Origin: Catenulispora sp. EB89
GTDB lineage: Bacteria > Actinomycetota > Actinomycetes > Streptomycetales > Catenulisporaceae
Length of the DNA: 64,000 bases
NCBI RefSeq assembly: GCF_041261445.1
Contig: NZ_JBGCCU010000015.1
Span: forward strand, 1 to 64,000
Reading direction: 5' to 3'
Shown: positions 8,799 through 17,175 of the stretch, piece by piece
How positions within the stretch are numbered: position 1 is the first letter of the stretch
How the letters are laid out: every line of letters begins with the position of its first letter
Translations under genes and position numbers: made by a program
The notes under the pieces: generated by a model
The model's database searches: none
Seen by the model: only the letters and a program-made list of their open reading frames with translations
What the model was told of the DNA's origin: nothing

Positions 8799-9158
8799 TT
8801 AGCTTTTGCGAACCTTGCCGGCAGCGCCGGGGCGCGCCACGCCCTCGACCTCGGTGCAGATGCCGGACACGCGCGCGTGACCGGTCCAGCCGTTGAGGCG
8901 GCCGCGGTTGTTGCTGATCTGGACGCGGGAGTTCGCGTGGTCGACGGCCGAGACCAGGTGCAGGTAGGTGGTGCCGGCGACGCGCGCCAGCACGATGTCG
9001 CCGACTTCGAGCGACGCGGGGTCCACCGGCGCGACGGTCACCTGCTGGCGGCTGCGGATCAGGGGGATCATGGACGAGCCGGTCGGGCGGAAGCGCACTT
9101 CGGTGCCCGCGGCGACGCGCGCCGCGAAGGCGTCCAGCATTCCCATGGCGGTGAGCAT
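8799..9158 (-). CDS. S24/S26-like peptidase-fold protein lacking the catalytic Lys
   Basis: A 119-residue protein whose core, GSSMIPLIRSRQQVTVAPVD then LEVGDIVLARVAG, matches the nucleophile region and following strands of signal-peptidase/LexA-fold proteins. The Ser of the GSSM motif is at about residue 29. Where active S26/S24 enzymes carry the general-base Lys, this protein has YLHLVSAVD, so the Lys is missing. It has no membrane anchor. It may be a non-proteolytic relative or a family that uses another base. Upstream of the kinase gene on the same strand with a 95-bp gap; no functional link is evident. Confidence 0.6.
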   Translation of the reverse strand: MLTAMGMLDAFAARVAAGTEVRFRPTGSSMIPLIRSRQQVTVAPVDPASLEVGDIVLARVAGTTYLHLVSAVDHANSRVQISNNRGRLNGWTGHARVSGICTEVEGVARPGAAGKVRKS

Positions 9159-9219
9159 GTCAGGGTTCGTCGCCGGCGCGCCACGGGGTTTGCGGCGCTC
9201 CCTTGCGGCGCTCCCCCTC

Positions 9220-10155
9220 TCACCCCGCCGATTCCGCGGGCCACGTCCGCAGCCCCCGCACCAGCCCGAGGAAGGCGCGTTCGGCCGGTGACAGCAGCCG
9301 GTCGCGGCGGTAGGCGACGACGACGGGGCGGGAGCGCAGTGGCGGGTCGACGTCGAGGACGACCAGGCGGCCGTCGCGGACTTCGGCGTCTATGGCGTGC
9401 TCGGAGATCAGGGATATGCCCAGGCCGGCGGCGACCGACTGTTTGATGGTCTCCGGGCCCCACATGTCGGCCTTGGCCATGTCGTCGAGGTCCCAGCCGA
9501 TGAGGGCCGCTTCCTGCAGGTCGCGGGTTTGGGAGCCGGGTTCGCGCAGCAGGAAGCGTTCGGCGGCCAGGTCGGGCGGGGTGAGGGTGCCGGGGGTCCG
9601 GGTGAGGTGGTGGCCGGGGGCGGCGACCAGGAGCAGCCGTTCGTCCAGGACCGTCTCGGTCTTCAGTTGGGGCGCGCCGGGTTGGCCGGCGACGATGGCC
9701 AGGCCGAGTTCGCCGTCCAGGAGGCGTTTGACGATCTGGCCGTTGTTGCCGACGACGATGTCGCACTCGATGTTGTTGTGCCGGTCGCGGAAGCGGGCGA
9801 GCAGGCGCGGCAGCAGGTAGGTGCCGACGGTGGTGGTGCCGCCGACTTCCAGGCGGCCGGTCTGGACGCCGGAGACCTCGCGGATGGCCGCGACCGCCTC
9901 CTCGGCGAGCAGGAACACCCGGCGTGCGTACTCGACCAGGACCTCGCCCTCGGCGGTGGGGCGGATGCGGGGTCCGGAGCGGTCGATGAGGGTGGTCTGC
10001 AGGGACTGTTCGAGGTTGCGGACGTGGTTGGAGACCGAGGGCTGGCTCATGTAGAGCTTTTGCGCGGCCGCGGAGAAGCCGCCGGTCTCGACCACGGTCA
10101 TGAAGATCGACAAGCGGTGCAAGTTCAGCTGCGTCACGGTAGGTCCACTTCCCAC
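9220..10155 (-). CDS. LysR-family transcriptional regulator
   Basis: About 305-311 residues with the LysR winged helix at the N-terminus (FMTVVETGGFSAAAQKLYMSQPSVSNHVRNLEQSL) and a C-terminal co-inducer domain of two Rossmann-like halves. The start is either GTG 10155, where an AGGAGG motif is only about 1 nt away, or GTG 10137, which fits the usual family N-terminus. The gene begins 55 bp after the stop of the aminotransferase gene on the same strand, so the two are probably co-transcribed and the regulator may control the aminotransferase operon. The CysB/CbbR-like SQPSVSNHV recognition helix is seen; the effector is unknown. Confidence 0.9.
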   Translation of the reverse strand: MGSGPTVTQLNLHRLSIFMTVVETGGFSAAAQKLYMSQPSVSNHVRNLEQSLQTTLIDRSGPRIRPTAEGEVLVEYARRVFLLAEEAVAAIREVSGVQTGRLEVGGTTTVGTYLLPRLLARFRDRHNNIECDIVVGNNGQIVKRLLDGELGLAIVAGQPGAPQLKTETVLDERLLLVAAPGHHLTRTPGTLTPPDLAAERFLLREPGSQTRDLQEAALIGWDLDDMAKADMWGPETIKQSVAAGLGISLISEHAIDAEVRDGRLVVLDVDPPLRSRPVVVAYRRDRLLSPAERAFLGLVRGLRTWPAESAG

Positions 10156-10210
10156 GCCTCCTGCCCCGTGTCCGTCAGCCTATTCCCCCGGGTTAACAAC
10201 GGGCCTCCGT

Positions 10211-11326
10211 TCAGCGACCGGCGCGGATCTTGGAGATGGACGTTTCCAGCGCGGTCAGGAAACGCTCCAGCGTCGGCAGCGGGAGCTCTCCCATCGTGGA
10301 CACCCGGAAGAAGGTCTTCGCCAGGTCGCCTTGGCCGGCGTAGATGACGAAGCCCTCGTCCTTGAGCGCGTCGTGGAGTTCGGGGTAGGTGATGCCCTCC
10401 GGCAGGTAGACCATCGAGATCGAGTTGGAGCGGTGCTCGGCGGGGATCAGGATCTCCAGGCCGAGCCGTTCGAATCCGGCGCGGACGAGCGCGGCGCGCG
10501 CCTGGTATTGCGCGACCCGTGCCGCGACGCCGCCGCGTTCCTCCAACTCCTTGATGGCCTCGTCGAGGGCGAAGCACACCTGCACGGCCGGGGTGAAGGG
10601 GACGTCGCCCTTGCGTTGGCCGGTGAGGTAGGTGTCGGCGTTGAGGTAGAGGGAGCGGACCGGTACTTCCTGGAGGCGTTCGATCCCTTTGTGGGAGCAC
10701 AGGATGAAGGAGATGCCGGGCAGGCCGTGCAGGCCTTTGTTGGCGGTGCCGCAGATGATGTCGGCGTTGAGGTCTTCGTGGCCCTCGTCCTCGATCGCGG
10801 TGGCGCTGATCGCGTCGACGACCATCAGCACCCCGGCCTCGCGGGCGATGCGGCCGATGGCGCCGACCGGGTTGATCATGCCGGTGGTGGTCTCGTGCTG
10901 GACGACCGCGACGGCGTCGACGTCGGGGTGCGCGGCGAGCGCGGCCCGCACGGCCTCGGGGTCGGCCGGCTGGGTCCACTCCCCCGTGACCGAGTGCGCG
11001 GTGATCCCGTTGACCTCGGCGATCCGGGCGAGCCGGTCGCCGTAGACGCCGTTGCGCACCACCAGGATCGAGCGGCCGGCCCGTACCGCGCTGATCACGG
11101 CCATCTCCATCGCGGAGGTGCCGGAGCCGGTGACGACGATCGCCTCGTGGGTGTCGGCGATGTTCAGCACTCGGGTGAGCCCGGCGCGGATGGAGCCGAG
11201 CAGCTCGGAGAACTCCGGCTCGCGGTGGCACCAGTCGCCGCGGCCGAGGGCGTCGCGGACGCGCTCGGAGGTGCACGCCGGACCGGGGTTGAGCAGGACG
11301 AGGGAGGCGGCGGGATGCGCTGTCAT
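10211..11326 (-). CDS. Class V aminotransferase, 2-aminoethylphosphonate/alanine-glyoxylate type
   Basis: A 371-residue fold-type I PLP enzyme. It starts with LLNPGPACTSERVRDAL, the hallmark of the PhnW / alanine-glyoxylate / serine-pyruvate transaminase group. The cofactor Asp is in VVDAISATA (about 171) and the Schiff-base Lys in GTANKGLHG (about 197). HREPEF near residue 34 is conserved in PhnW. The reaction is probably transamination of 2-aminoethylphosphonate or a short amino acid with pyruvate or glyoxylate; no phosphonate genes are adjacent, so the substrate is uncertain. A TAGCCT -10 box lies only 7 nt upstream of the ATG, which suggests a leaderless mRNA. Confidence 0.85.
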   Translation of the reverse strand: MTAHPAASLVLLNPGPACTSERVRDALGRGDWCHREPEFSELLGSIRAGLTRVLNIADTHEAIVVTGSGTSAMEMAVISAVRAGRSILVVRNGVYGDRLARIAEVNGITAHSVTGEWTQPADPEAVRAALAAHPDVDAVAVVQHETTTGMINPVGAIGRIAREAGVLMVVDAISATAIEDEGHEDLNADIICGTANKGLHGLPGISFILCSHKGIERLQEVPVRSLYLNADTYLTGQRKGDVPFTPAVQVCFALDEAIKELEERGGVAARVAQYQARAALVRAGFERLGLEILIPAEHRSNSISMVYLPEGITYPELHDALKDEGFVIYAGQGDLAKTFFRVSTMGELPLPTLERFLTALETSISKIRAGR

Positions 11327-11416
11327 GGCCCCCAGGCTAGGCGGGCGATCATGGGGCGCGGAATGGCTGTTCGGGCATGGCGGTCATAGCTGAAAGCGTG
11401 TGGGGCGCCCGGAAAG

Positions 11417-12676
11417 TCAGCCCGCCACAGCGTTGTTCCGCGCCGTCTGCTGCAGGAACCCCAGCGGGTCGGCCAGCAGCGGCTCGAACGCCTTCTCCGC
11501 GGCGCCGATCAGCGTGGAGTCCGCTCCGAGTCCCGGCGTCACCAGGCGCACGCCTTCGCGCACCACGCCCAGGCTCCCGGAGAGCAGGTTCGTGCGGATC
11601 TGCCCCTGGACCGCCGGGAACACGTCGTCGAACAGGCCGCCGAAGATCACCATGCTGGGGTTGAACACCGTGACGATGTTCGCCACGCCCAACGCGATCC
11701 AGCTGCCGATGTGCTCCAGCGCGCGGACGGCCTTCTCGTCCCCGGCGGTCGCCTCGGCGACGAGTTCGGCGACGGTCGCGCGGCGGCCGTCGGCGTGGCC
11801 GGCGGCGGCCAGGATCGCCGGTTCGCCGATCTCGGTCTCCCAGCAGCCGCGCGCGCCGCAGCGGCACAGCCGGCCGGAGGGGTTGACGACCATGTGGCCG
11901 ACTTCGCCGGCGTAGCCGTCGTGGCCGGACATGGCTTCGCCGCCGGCGATCACGCCGGCGCCGACGCCGACCTCGCCGACCAGGTACACCACGTCGTCGC
12001 AGCCGACGGCGGCGCCGCGGGTGCGTTCGGCCAGGGCGCCGAGGTCGGCGTCGTTGCCGACGGCGACGGGGGCGCCGATGCCGAAGGTCTCCACCAGGCG
12101 GCGGTGCAGGATGTCGCCGAGGGGGGCGTCGCCCCAGTCGTCCCAGTTCATGTTGGGCACGAAGCGCAGCATGCCGTCGGCGGAGCGGACGGCGGCCGGG
12201 ACGGCGGCGCCGACTCCGGCGCACAGCGCGCCGGGCGGGATGTCCTCGGCGGAGAGCAGTTCGCCGGTGAAGCGTTCGAGGTGCCCCATGACGTCTTCGA
12301 GGTCGTAGTCGCCGCGCGGGCGGTAGAGCTCGCGGCGGTCCAGGACCTGGCCGCCGAGTCCGACGCGGGCCGCGACGACGAAGTCGACGCCGATCATGTA
12401 GGCGAGCGCGTAGACGTGCGCGGCGCGCGGGACGACCACCAGGGAGGGGCGTCCGGCACCGAGGTGCTGTCCGGGGAGTTCCTCCTCGACCAGGCCGGCC
12501 GAGGACAGGTCCGCGGTGAGCGCGCCGATCGTGGAGCGGTTGAGGTTCATGCTCGCGGTCAGGACCGCCCGCGAGGTGGGTCCGTGTTCGTGGACGTAGC
12601 GCAGGAGAGTGGACAGGTTGTGCCGGCGCAGCTCCTCCTGGGTCACACCGTAGGTGAACCCCTTGCGGGCCCTCAT
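11417..12676 (-). CDS. ROK-family transcriptional regulator (XylR/NagC type)
   Basis: About 419 residues from ATG 12676, chosen because GAGGAGAG lies 6 nt upstream; a longer frame to 12760 has no support. The N-terminus is a winged helix (TYGVTQEELRRHNLSTLLRYVHEHGPTSRAVLTASMNLNRSTI), followed by the ROK sugar-kinase-like fold with the zinc motif CRCGARGCWE. The regulator follows the three ABC-transporter genes on the same strand after an 88-bp gap with an inverted repeat, so it probably responds to the imported sugar (xylose or a related pentose) and represses the operon. Confidence 0.92.
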   Translation of the reverse strand: MRARKGFTYGVTQEELRRHNLSTLLRYVHEHGPTSRAVLTASMNLNRSTIGALTADLSSAGLVEEELPGQHLGAGRPSLVVVPRAAHVYALAYMIGVDFVVAARVGLGGQVLDRRELYRPRGDYDLEDVMGHLERFTGELLSAEDIPPGALCAGVGAAVPAAVRSADGMLRFVPNMNWDDWGDAPLGDILHRRLVETFGIGAPVAVGNDADLGALAERTRGAAVGCDDVVYLVGEVGVGAGVIAGGEAMSGHDGYAGEVGHMVVNPSGRLCRCGARGCWETEIGEPAILAAAGHADGRRATVAELVAEATAGDEKAVRALEHIGSWIALGVANIVTVFNPSMVIFGGLFDDVFPAVQGQIRTNLLSGSLGVVREGVRLVTPGLGADSTLIGAAEKAFEPLLADPLGFLQQTARNNAVAG

Positions 12677-12720
12677 GGTTCTCTCCTCGCTGCGCGTTTC
12701 CCCGCGTGTCGGCCGGTATC

Positions 12721-12753
12721 GGCCGGTCTCGGACATTATGGCCGAGACCGGCC
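12721..12753. promoter_or_regulatory. 12-bp inverted repeat upstream of the ROK gene
   Basis: GGCCGGTCTCGG (12721-12732) and CCGAGACCGGCC (12742-12753) are perfect inverted arms around a 9-bp centre. A partial extra copy, GGCCGGTATC, lies at 12711-12720. It could be a ROK operator or a terminator for the ABC operon; position between permease stop and ROK start allows either. Confidence 0.55.
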
Positions 12754-12764
12754 GAATCACCCGG

Positions 12765-14093
12765 TCAGTGCGCGTCGCCCCGTCCGACCCGGCGGGAGGC
12801 CGCGTCGAAGCCGGCCGCGAGGAGCAGCACCAGGCCGGTCACGATCCACTGCCAGGCCTGGCTGTTCGCCCCCTTGATCAGGTCGCCCATGCCGTTCTGG
12901 ATGACCGCCACGACCAGGCCGCCCCAGACCGCGTCCATGATGCGGCCGCGGCCGCCGAACAGGCTGGTGCCGCCGATGACGGCCGCGCCGACGGCCAGCA
13001 GCAGGGTGTTGCCGGCGCCGAAGTTCGAGGCCACCGACTCCAGCTGGGAGGCCTGCACGACGCCGGCCACCGCGGCCAGCGTGGAGCACAGGACGAACAC
13101 CGAGATGCGGATCCGGTCGACCCGGATACCGGCCCGGCGCGAGGCCTCGTCGTTGCCGCCGACGGCGTAGATGTGCCGGCCGTAGCGGGTGCGGCCGAGC
13201 AGGAAGGTCAGGCCGACGGTGAGGACGATCAGCAGCAGCACCACCCAGGGGATGCCCTCGATCTTCAGGTTGTTGAAGAACGCGTTCTGCTGGATCGCGC
13301 GGTTCTCGCCGAGCAGGTAGACGAAGATCGCGCCGAGGATCAGCATCAGGACGGTCTTGAAGAACGTCACCAGGGCCGGCTCGGCTTCCAGGCCGGCCGC
13401 GCGCTTGCTGACCGCGATGCGCAGCTTCACCAGGGCGTAGCCGCCGGCCACCACGGCCAGCATGACCCAGCCCAGCCACAGCGGCATCAGGTTGTTGTTG
13501 TAGCCCTCGAGCGTGATGATCGGCTTGGCGGCCTGGTCCGGCAGCGAGATGGAGCCGGCCTTGCCGACCTGCATCAGCACGATGCCCTGGAAGGACAGGA
13601 ACGCGGCCAGGGTGACGACGAACGAGGGGATGCGGGCCTTGGCGCGCAGCCAGCCGATGGCGAAGCCCAGGACCGCGCCGACGATGATCGCGGCCAGCAC
13701 GGACCAGTACCAGGCGACGTTGTGCCGCACGATCATGACCGCCATCAGCGCCGCGCACACGCCGGAGGCGGTGCCCGCGCTCAGGTCGATCTCGCCCAGC
13801 AGCAGGACGAAGACCAGGCCCATGGCCAGCACGATGATCGGTGCGGCCTGGGTGACCAGGTTGGCGATGTTGTACAGCGACAGGAAGCCGTTCTGCACGA
13901 TCGCGAAGAAGATGACCAGGACGACCAGGCCGGCCACGGCGGGCATGGAGCCCAGCTCGCCGCCGCGGGCCCGGTCGATGCGGTTGCGGCCGTAGGCCAG
14001 CAGGGTGCCGGCCGCGCCGGCCGCGGGGGCCGCGTCGGCGGCGGTGCCGGTGGCCGCGGCGGTGGAGTTCTCGGTGACAGGCTGGCTGCTCAT
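12765..14093 (-). CDS. Sugar ABC transporter permease (XylH/RbsC family)
   Basis: About 442 residues starting at ATG 14093, whose ATGA overlaps the stop of the ATPase gene. After a 50-residue Ala-rich cytoplasmic head, about ten hydrophobic segments follow, starting MPAVAGLVVLVIFFAIVQ. The carbohydrate-uptake-2 permease motif IDLSAGTASGVCAALMAV is at about 115-130, and GGNDEASRRAGIRVDR and GGTSLFGGRGRI are the conserved cytoplasmic loops. The length and the extra central segment (residues 200-270) match XylH-type permeases more than RbsC. It forms the membrane channel for the pentose importer with the next two genes. Confidence 0.9.
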   Translation of the reverse strand: MSSQPVTENSTAAATGTAADAAPAAGAAGTLLAYGRNRIDRARGGELGSMPAVAGLVVLVIFFAIVQNGFLSLYNIANLVTQAAPIIVLAMGLVFVLLLGEIDLSAGTASGVCAALMAVMIVRHNVAWYWSVLAAIIVGAVLGFAIGWLRAKARIPSFVVTLAAFLSFQGIVLMQVGKAGSISLPDQAAKPIITLEGYNNNLMPLWLGWVMLAVVAGGYALVKLRIAVSKRAAGLEAEPALVTFFKTVLMLILGAIFVYLLGENRAIQQNAFFNNLKIEGIPWVVLLLIVLTVGLTFLLGRTRYGRHIYAVGGNDEASRRAGIRVDRIRISVFVLCSTLAAVAGVVQASQLESVASNFGAGNTLLLAVGAAVIGGTSLFGGRGRIMDAVWGGLVVAVIQNGMGDLIKGANSQAWQWIVTGLVLLLAAGFDAASRRVGRGDAH

Positions 14094-15067
14094 GAGGCCG
14101 CCCCCTTCCCGTCGGAATCGGTGTTCGCGTCGGCTGCGGTGTTCGCGTCGGCCGCTTCGAGCGCGTCGGTGATGCCGGTCCCGCCGGCGGCGGTGAGGCT
14201 GGTGCCTCCGACGGCCGGGGCGTTGTGCCCGTTGCCGTTGCCGTTGCCGTTGCCGCCGCCGTTGGTGCCGGGCTGCAGGCCCAGGTCCCCGGAGCGGCCG
14301 GCGGTGATCAGCTCGACGATCTGGGTCTGGGTCACGTCCGAGCGCTTGACCTGCGCGGCCATCCGGCCCAGGTACAGCGCGGCGATCCGGTCGGAGACCT
14401 CGAGCACGTCGCGCATGTTGTGCGAGATCAGGATGACCGCGTGGCCGCGGTCGGCCAGGCGCCGGACGAGCTCCAGGACCTGCTCGGTCTGGGCCACACC
14501 CAGGGCGGCGGTCGGCTCGTCGAGGATGACGACCTTGGAGTTCCAGAGCACCGACTTGGCGATGGCCACGGTCTGCCGCTGGCCGCCGGACAGGCTGGAG
14601 ACCTGCTGGCGCAACGACTTCACGGTGCGCACCGACAGGCCGGCCAGCGTCTCGCCGGCCAGGCGCTCCATGGTGTTCTCGTCCAGGGTCTTCCAGGCCG
14701 AGACACGCTCGCGGCCCAGGAACATGTTCCCGACGATGTCCAGGTTCTCGCACAGCGCGAGGTCCTGGTACACGATCTCGATGCCGAGCGCGGCGGCGTC
14801 GCGGGGGTCGTGCACCTTGACCGGCTGGCCCTCGAACAGGTACTCGCCGCTGTCGATGGCGTAGGTGCCACCGATGCACTTCACCAGCGTGGACTTGCCG
14901 GCGCCGTTGTCACCGACCAGGGCGGTGACCTCGCCGGCGTGCGCCTCGAACTCGACGTCCTGCAGGACGTGCACCGGTCCGAAGGACTTGTTGACTGCCC
15001 GCAACTGAAGGATCGGCTCGCCCGATCCTGCCGTCCGGGGTGTCGTGGACGTGGTTGTTTCCGTCAC
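14090..15067 (-). CDS. Sugar ABC transporter ATP-binding protein (single-domain XylG-like)
   Basis: A 325-residue ATPase with one nucleotide-binding domain: Walker A GDNGAGKST (about 52-60), Q-loop YQDLALCENL, signature LSGGQRQTVAIAKS, Walker B VVILDEPTAAL and the H-loop SHNM. Enteric XylG has two such domains in about 510 residues; this protein has one, as is usual for many actinobacterial carbohydrate-uptake-2 systems, so it should act as a homodimer. The last 70 residues are a Gly/Asn and Ala/Asp-rich tail with a GNGNGNGNG run. Start codon is preceded by GAGAGGTGTGAGG. It follows the binding-protein gene after 220 bp. Confidence 0.92.
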   Translation of the reverse strand: MTETTTSTTPRTAGSGEPILQLRAVNKSFGPVHVLQDVEFEAHAGEVTALVGDNGAGKSTLVKCIGGTYAIDSGEYLFEGQPVKVHDPRDAAALGIEIVYQDLALCENLDIVGNMFLGRERVSAWKTLDENTMERLAGETLAGLSVRTVKSLRQQVSSLSGGQRQTVAIAKSVLWNSKVVILDEPTAALGVAQTEQVLELVRRLADRGHAVILISHNMRDVLEVSDRIAALYLGRMAAQVKRSDVTQTQIVELITAGRSGDLGLQPGTNGGGNGNGNGNGHNAPAVGGTSLTAAGGTGITDALEAADANTAADANTDSDGKGAAS

Positions 15068-15289
15068 CTCACACCTCTCTCAACTCATGACGCCCAGCAA
15101 TCGAACGGTCGAGCCAGAGCGGTCGAGCCCGAACGGTCTTGCCTTGAGCGACCCTTCGACTTCTCGGCCGCGGGTCGCTCCGTGGGCTTCGCAGGGGGAT
15201 TGGACGCTCCCGCGCGGAGCACTCGCAGACCAGCGGCGGCGGCATCGGAAAGTGGGAACCCGATGCGCACCGCCGCGGGTCGAGCGGGG

Positions 15290-16441
15290 TTACTTGATAC
15301 CGGCCGCCGTGCACAGCGCCTGGAAGGAGCCGGTGCACACGTCGGAGGCCTTCTGGTAGCCGTCGGTGAACGGCAGGGTGATGTTGCTCTTGTCCACCAC
15401 GACCGGGGTGGCCAGGTAGGACGGGACGTCACGGTTGCCGGTCCCGTCGTGGACCGTGGCCGGCGCGGTCGGCTTCTGGCCGGACAGGATCTGGCTGGCC
15501 AGCTTGACGGCCACGTCGGCCTCGCCCTTGACCGGCTTGTAGATCGTGAAGCACTGGTCGCCGGTCAGGATGTTCTGCAGACCGGTCGCGGTCGCGTCCT
15601 GGCCGGAGACGGCCACCTTGCCGTTGAGGCCCTGCTGCTTGAGCACGGTGATGACGGCGTTGGCCATCTCGTCGTTGGCGACCATGACCGCGTTCAGGTT
15701 CGGCGCGCCCTGCAGCAGCTTCTGGAAGGTCGACTGCGCGGTACCGGCCGGGTTGTCCCAGTTGCCGGACTGGTCGCCGGCCAGGGTCCAGCCGGCCTGC
15801 TTGCTCAGCACGCCCTCGTAGCCCTGCTTGAACAGCGTCGCGTTGTTGTCGGTCGCGGCGCCGTCCTCCTCGACGTACTTCACGGCGGTCTTGCCGGCCA
15901 CCTGCGGGCACTTGACCAGGGCGTTGCCCTGAAGGGTGCCGACCGCGGTGTTGTCGAAGGACACGTAGTACTGCGCGCTGCCGCCGAGGGTGAGGCGGTC
16001 GTAGTCGATGGTGACGACGCCCTTGGCCTGGGCCTGGGCCTCGATCGCCTTGGCCGAGCCGGAGTCCAGGTTGACGATCATCAGGACGCCGACGCCCTCG
16101 TTGAGCATCGACTGCGCCTGGGTCGTCTGCGTCGTGGCCGAACCGTTCGCGTTCTGGATGTCGCAGACCAGACCCAAGCTGTCGCACTGGGTCTTGAGCT
16201 CGTTGGGGTCGGAGTTGACCCACCGCGGCGAGGAGTTGGTGTCCGGGAGCAGGACGCCGACCTTGTTGTTCGTGTAGTGCGGAGTGCCGCTGCTACTGCT
16301 GCTGCTGCCGCCGGCCGCGCTCGTGGTCGAGCTGCTGCCGCCGGTGGTGGAGCTGCCGCTGCTCTTCGAGCTACTGCATCCAGCTGCGCTCAACGCAACC
16401 GCGGCGCCGAGTGCGGTGATAGCGAGTATCGCCTTACGCAT
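15290..16441 (-). CDS. Xylose-type sugar-binding lipoprotein of the ABC importer
   Basis: A 383-residue solute-binding protein with lipoprotein signal MRKAILAITALGAAVALSAAG-C (lipid Cys about 22) and a Ser/Gly-rich linker to residue 48. The fold matches XylF: KVGVLLPDTNSSPRW at the start, IDYDRLTLGGSAQYYVSFDN in the middle and VAVSGQDATATGLQNILTGDQCFTIYKPV near the end. The YDRL and SFDN motifs are shared with E. coli XylF, so D-xylose is the best substrate guess. It is the first gene of the importer operon; the 220-bp gap to the ATPase gene contains no obvious second promoter. Confidence 0.9.
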   Translation of the reverse strand: MRKAILAITALGAAVALSAAGCSSSKSSGSSTTGGSSSTTSAAGGSSSSSSGTPHYTNNKVGVLLPDTNSSPRWVNSDPNELKTQCDSLGLVCDIQNANGSATTQTTQAQSMLNEGVGVLMIVNLDSGSAKAIEAQAQAKGVVTIDYDRLTLGGSAQYYVSFDNTAVGTLQGNALVKCPQVAGKTAVKYVEEDGAATDNNATLFKQGYEGVLSKQAGWTLAGDQSGNWDNPAGTAQSTFQKLLQGAPNLNAVMVANDEMANAVITVLKQQGLNGKVAVSGQDATATGLQNILTGDQCFTIYKPVKGEADVAVKLASQILSGQKPTAPATVHDGTGNRDVPSYLATPVVVDKSNITLPFTDGYQKASDVCTGSFQALCTAAGIK

Positions 16442-16547
16442 GGGAGCTTGCCCCTTTCTGGTTCCGCACGTCGCCTACCCCCGGGAGGCGCCGCCGATAT
16501 GTTGACGCGCAAAACCTATTCGGGTTTCGACCATGATCGCTATGAGC

Positions 16548-16567
16548 TGGCGGACACGAATCCGCCA
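16548..16567. promoter_or_regulatory. Inverted repeat upstream of the xylose importer operon
   Basis: TGGCGGA (16548-16554) and TCCGCCA (16561-16567) flank a 6-bp centre, about 105 bp upstream of the binding-protein start. It may be an operator. The rest of the 423-bp gap 16442-16864 shows an AAACC/GGTTT dyad (16513-16526) and no gene. Confidence 0.35.
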
Positions 16568-16864
16568 TGAACACGTCACGAAACGGCAACGTCCGGACCG
16601 CCTTGGCGCCCGGCGGGCGGCCCTGCTACGGATACCGCCTCGTCCAGGCCCGCACAGACCTTGTGAAGCAGGGCACTTGCCTGGTCGGCCGGGGTGTGGC
16701 GAGAAGGCGTCGCGCACCTCAAATTCGCTCAACGCCGAGGCGCGGTACCGGTTCCGGCGACCGGTGATCACCACACGCCCGATCACGCTCGGCGACGATC
16801 TTTAGGTGCGGCGCGCAACCTTGATCTTGTCCTGTAAGCACCCTTTGACAGATGATGTGCCGCT

Positions 16865-17086
16865 ATGTTCACCCCCGCCGACCGCGATCGTGTGCTCGCG
16901 GCGCTGGCCGCGCGCGCCGAGGCCGACGCGGACGTCACCGGCGCGGTGCTGCTGGGTTCGTCGGCGACCGGTCAGGCGGACCGCTGGTCGGATCGTGACG
17001 TCGCGCTCACGGTCGCCGGCTCCGCGGATGTCGCGGCGGTCACCGAAGGGTGGACCAGGGCTTTGGCGGCGGATCCGAACGATTGA
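16865..17086 (+). pseudogene. Truncated nucleotidyltransferase-domain gene
   Basis: Only 73 codons remain. They match the N-terminus of MNT-type nucleotidyltransferases (aminoglycoside adenylyltransferase-like): FTPADRDRVLAALAARAEADADVTGAVLLGSSATGQADRWSDRDVAL has the GS...G...SDxD active-site pattern. Complete relatives are about 230-270 residues, and here the frame stops at TGA just after the catalytic region. The downstream 90 bp do not continue the fold in any frame that I can recognise. It is therefore most likely a degraded remnant, though a stand-alone small protein cannot be excluded. Confidence 0.55.
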
Positions 17087-17175
17087 GGCCTTTGTTCGGG
17101 GCTTTGTTGTCCGGGGCCTGGGTCGGGAACCGCGGACTATTCAACTTATCCCGGCGGTCGGTTCGTCCCCGGCCG

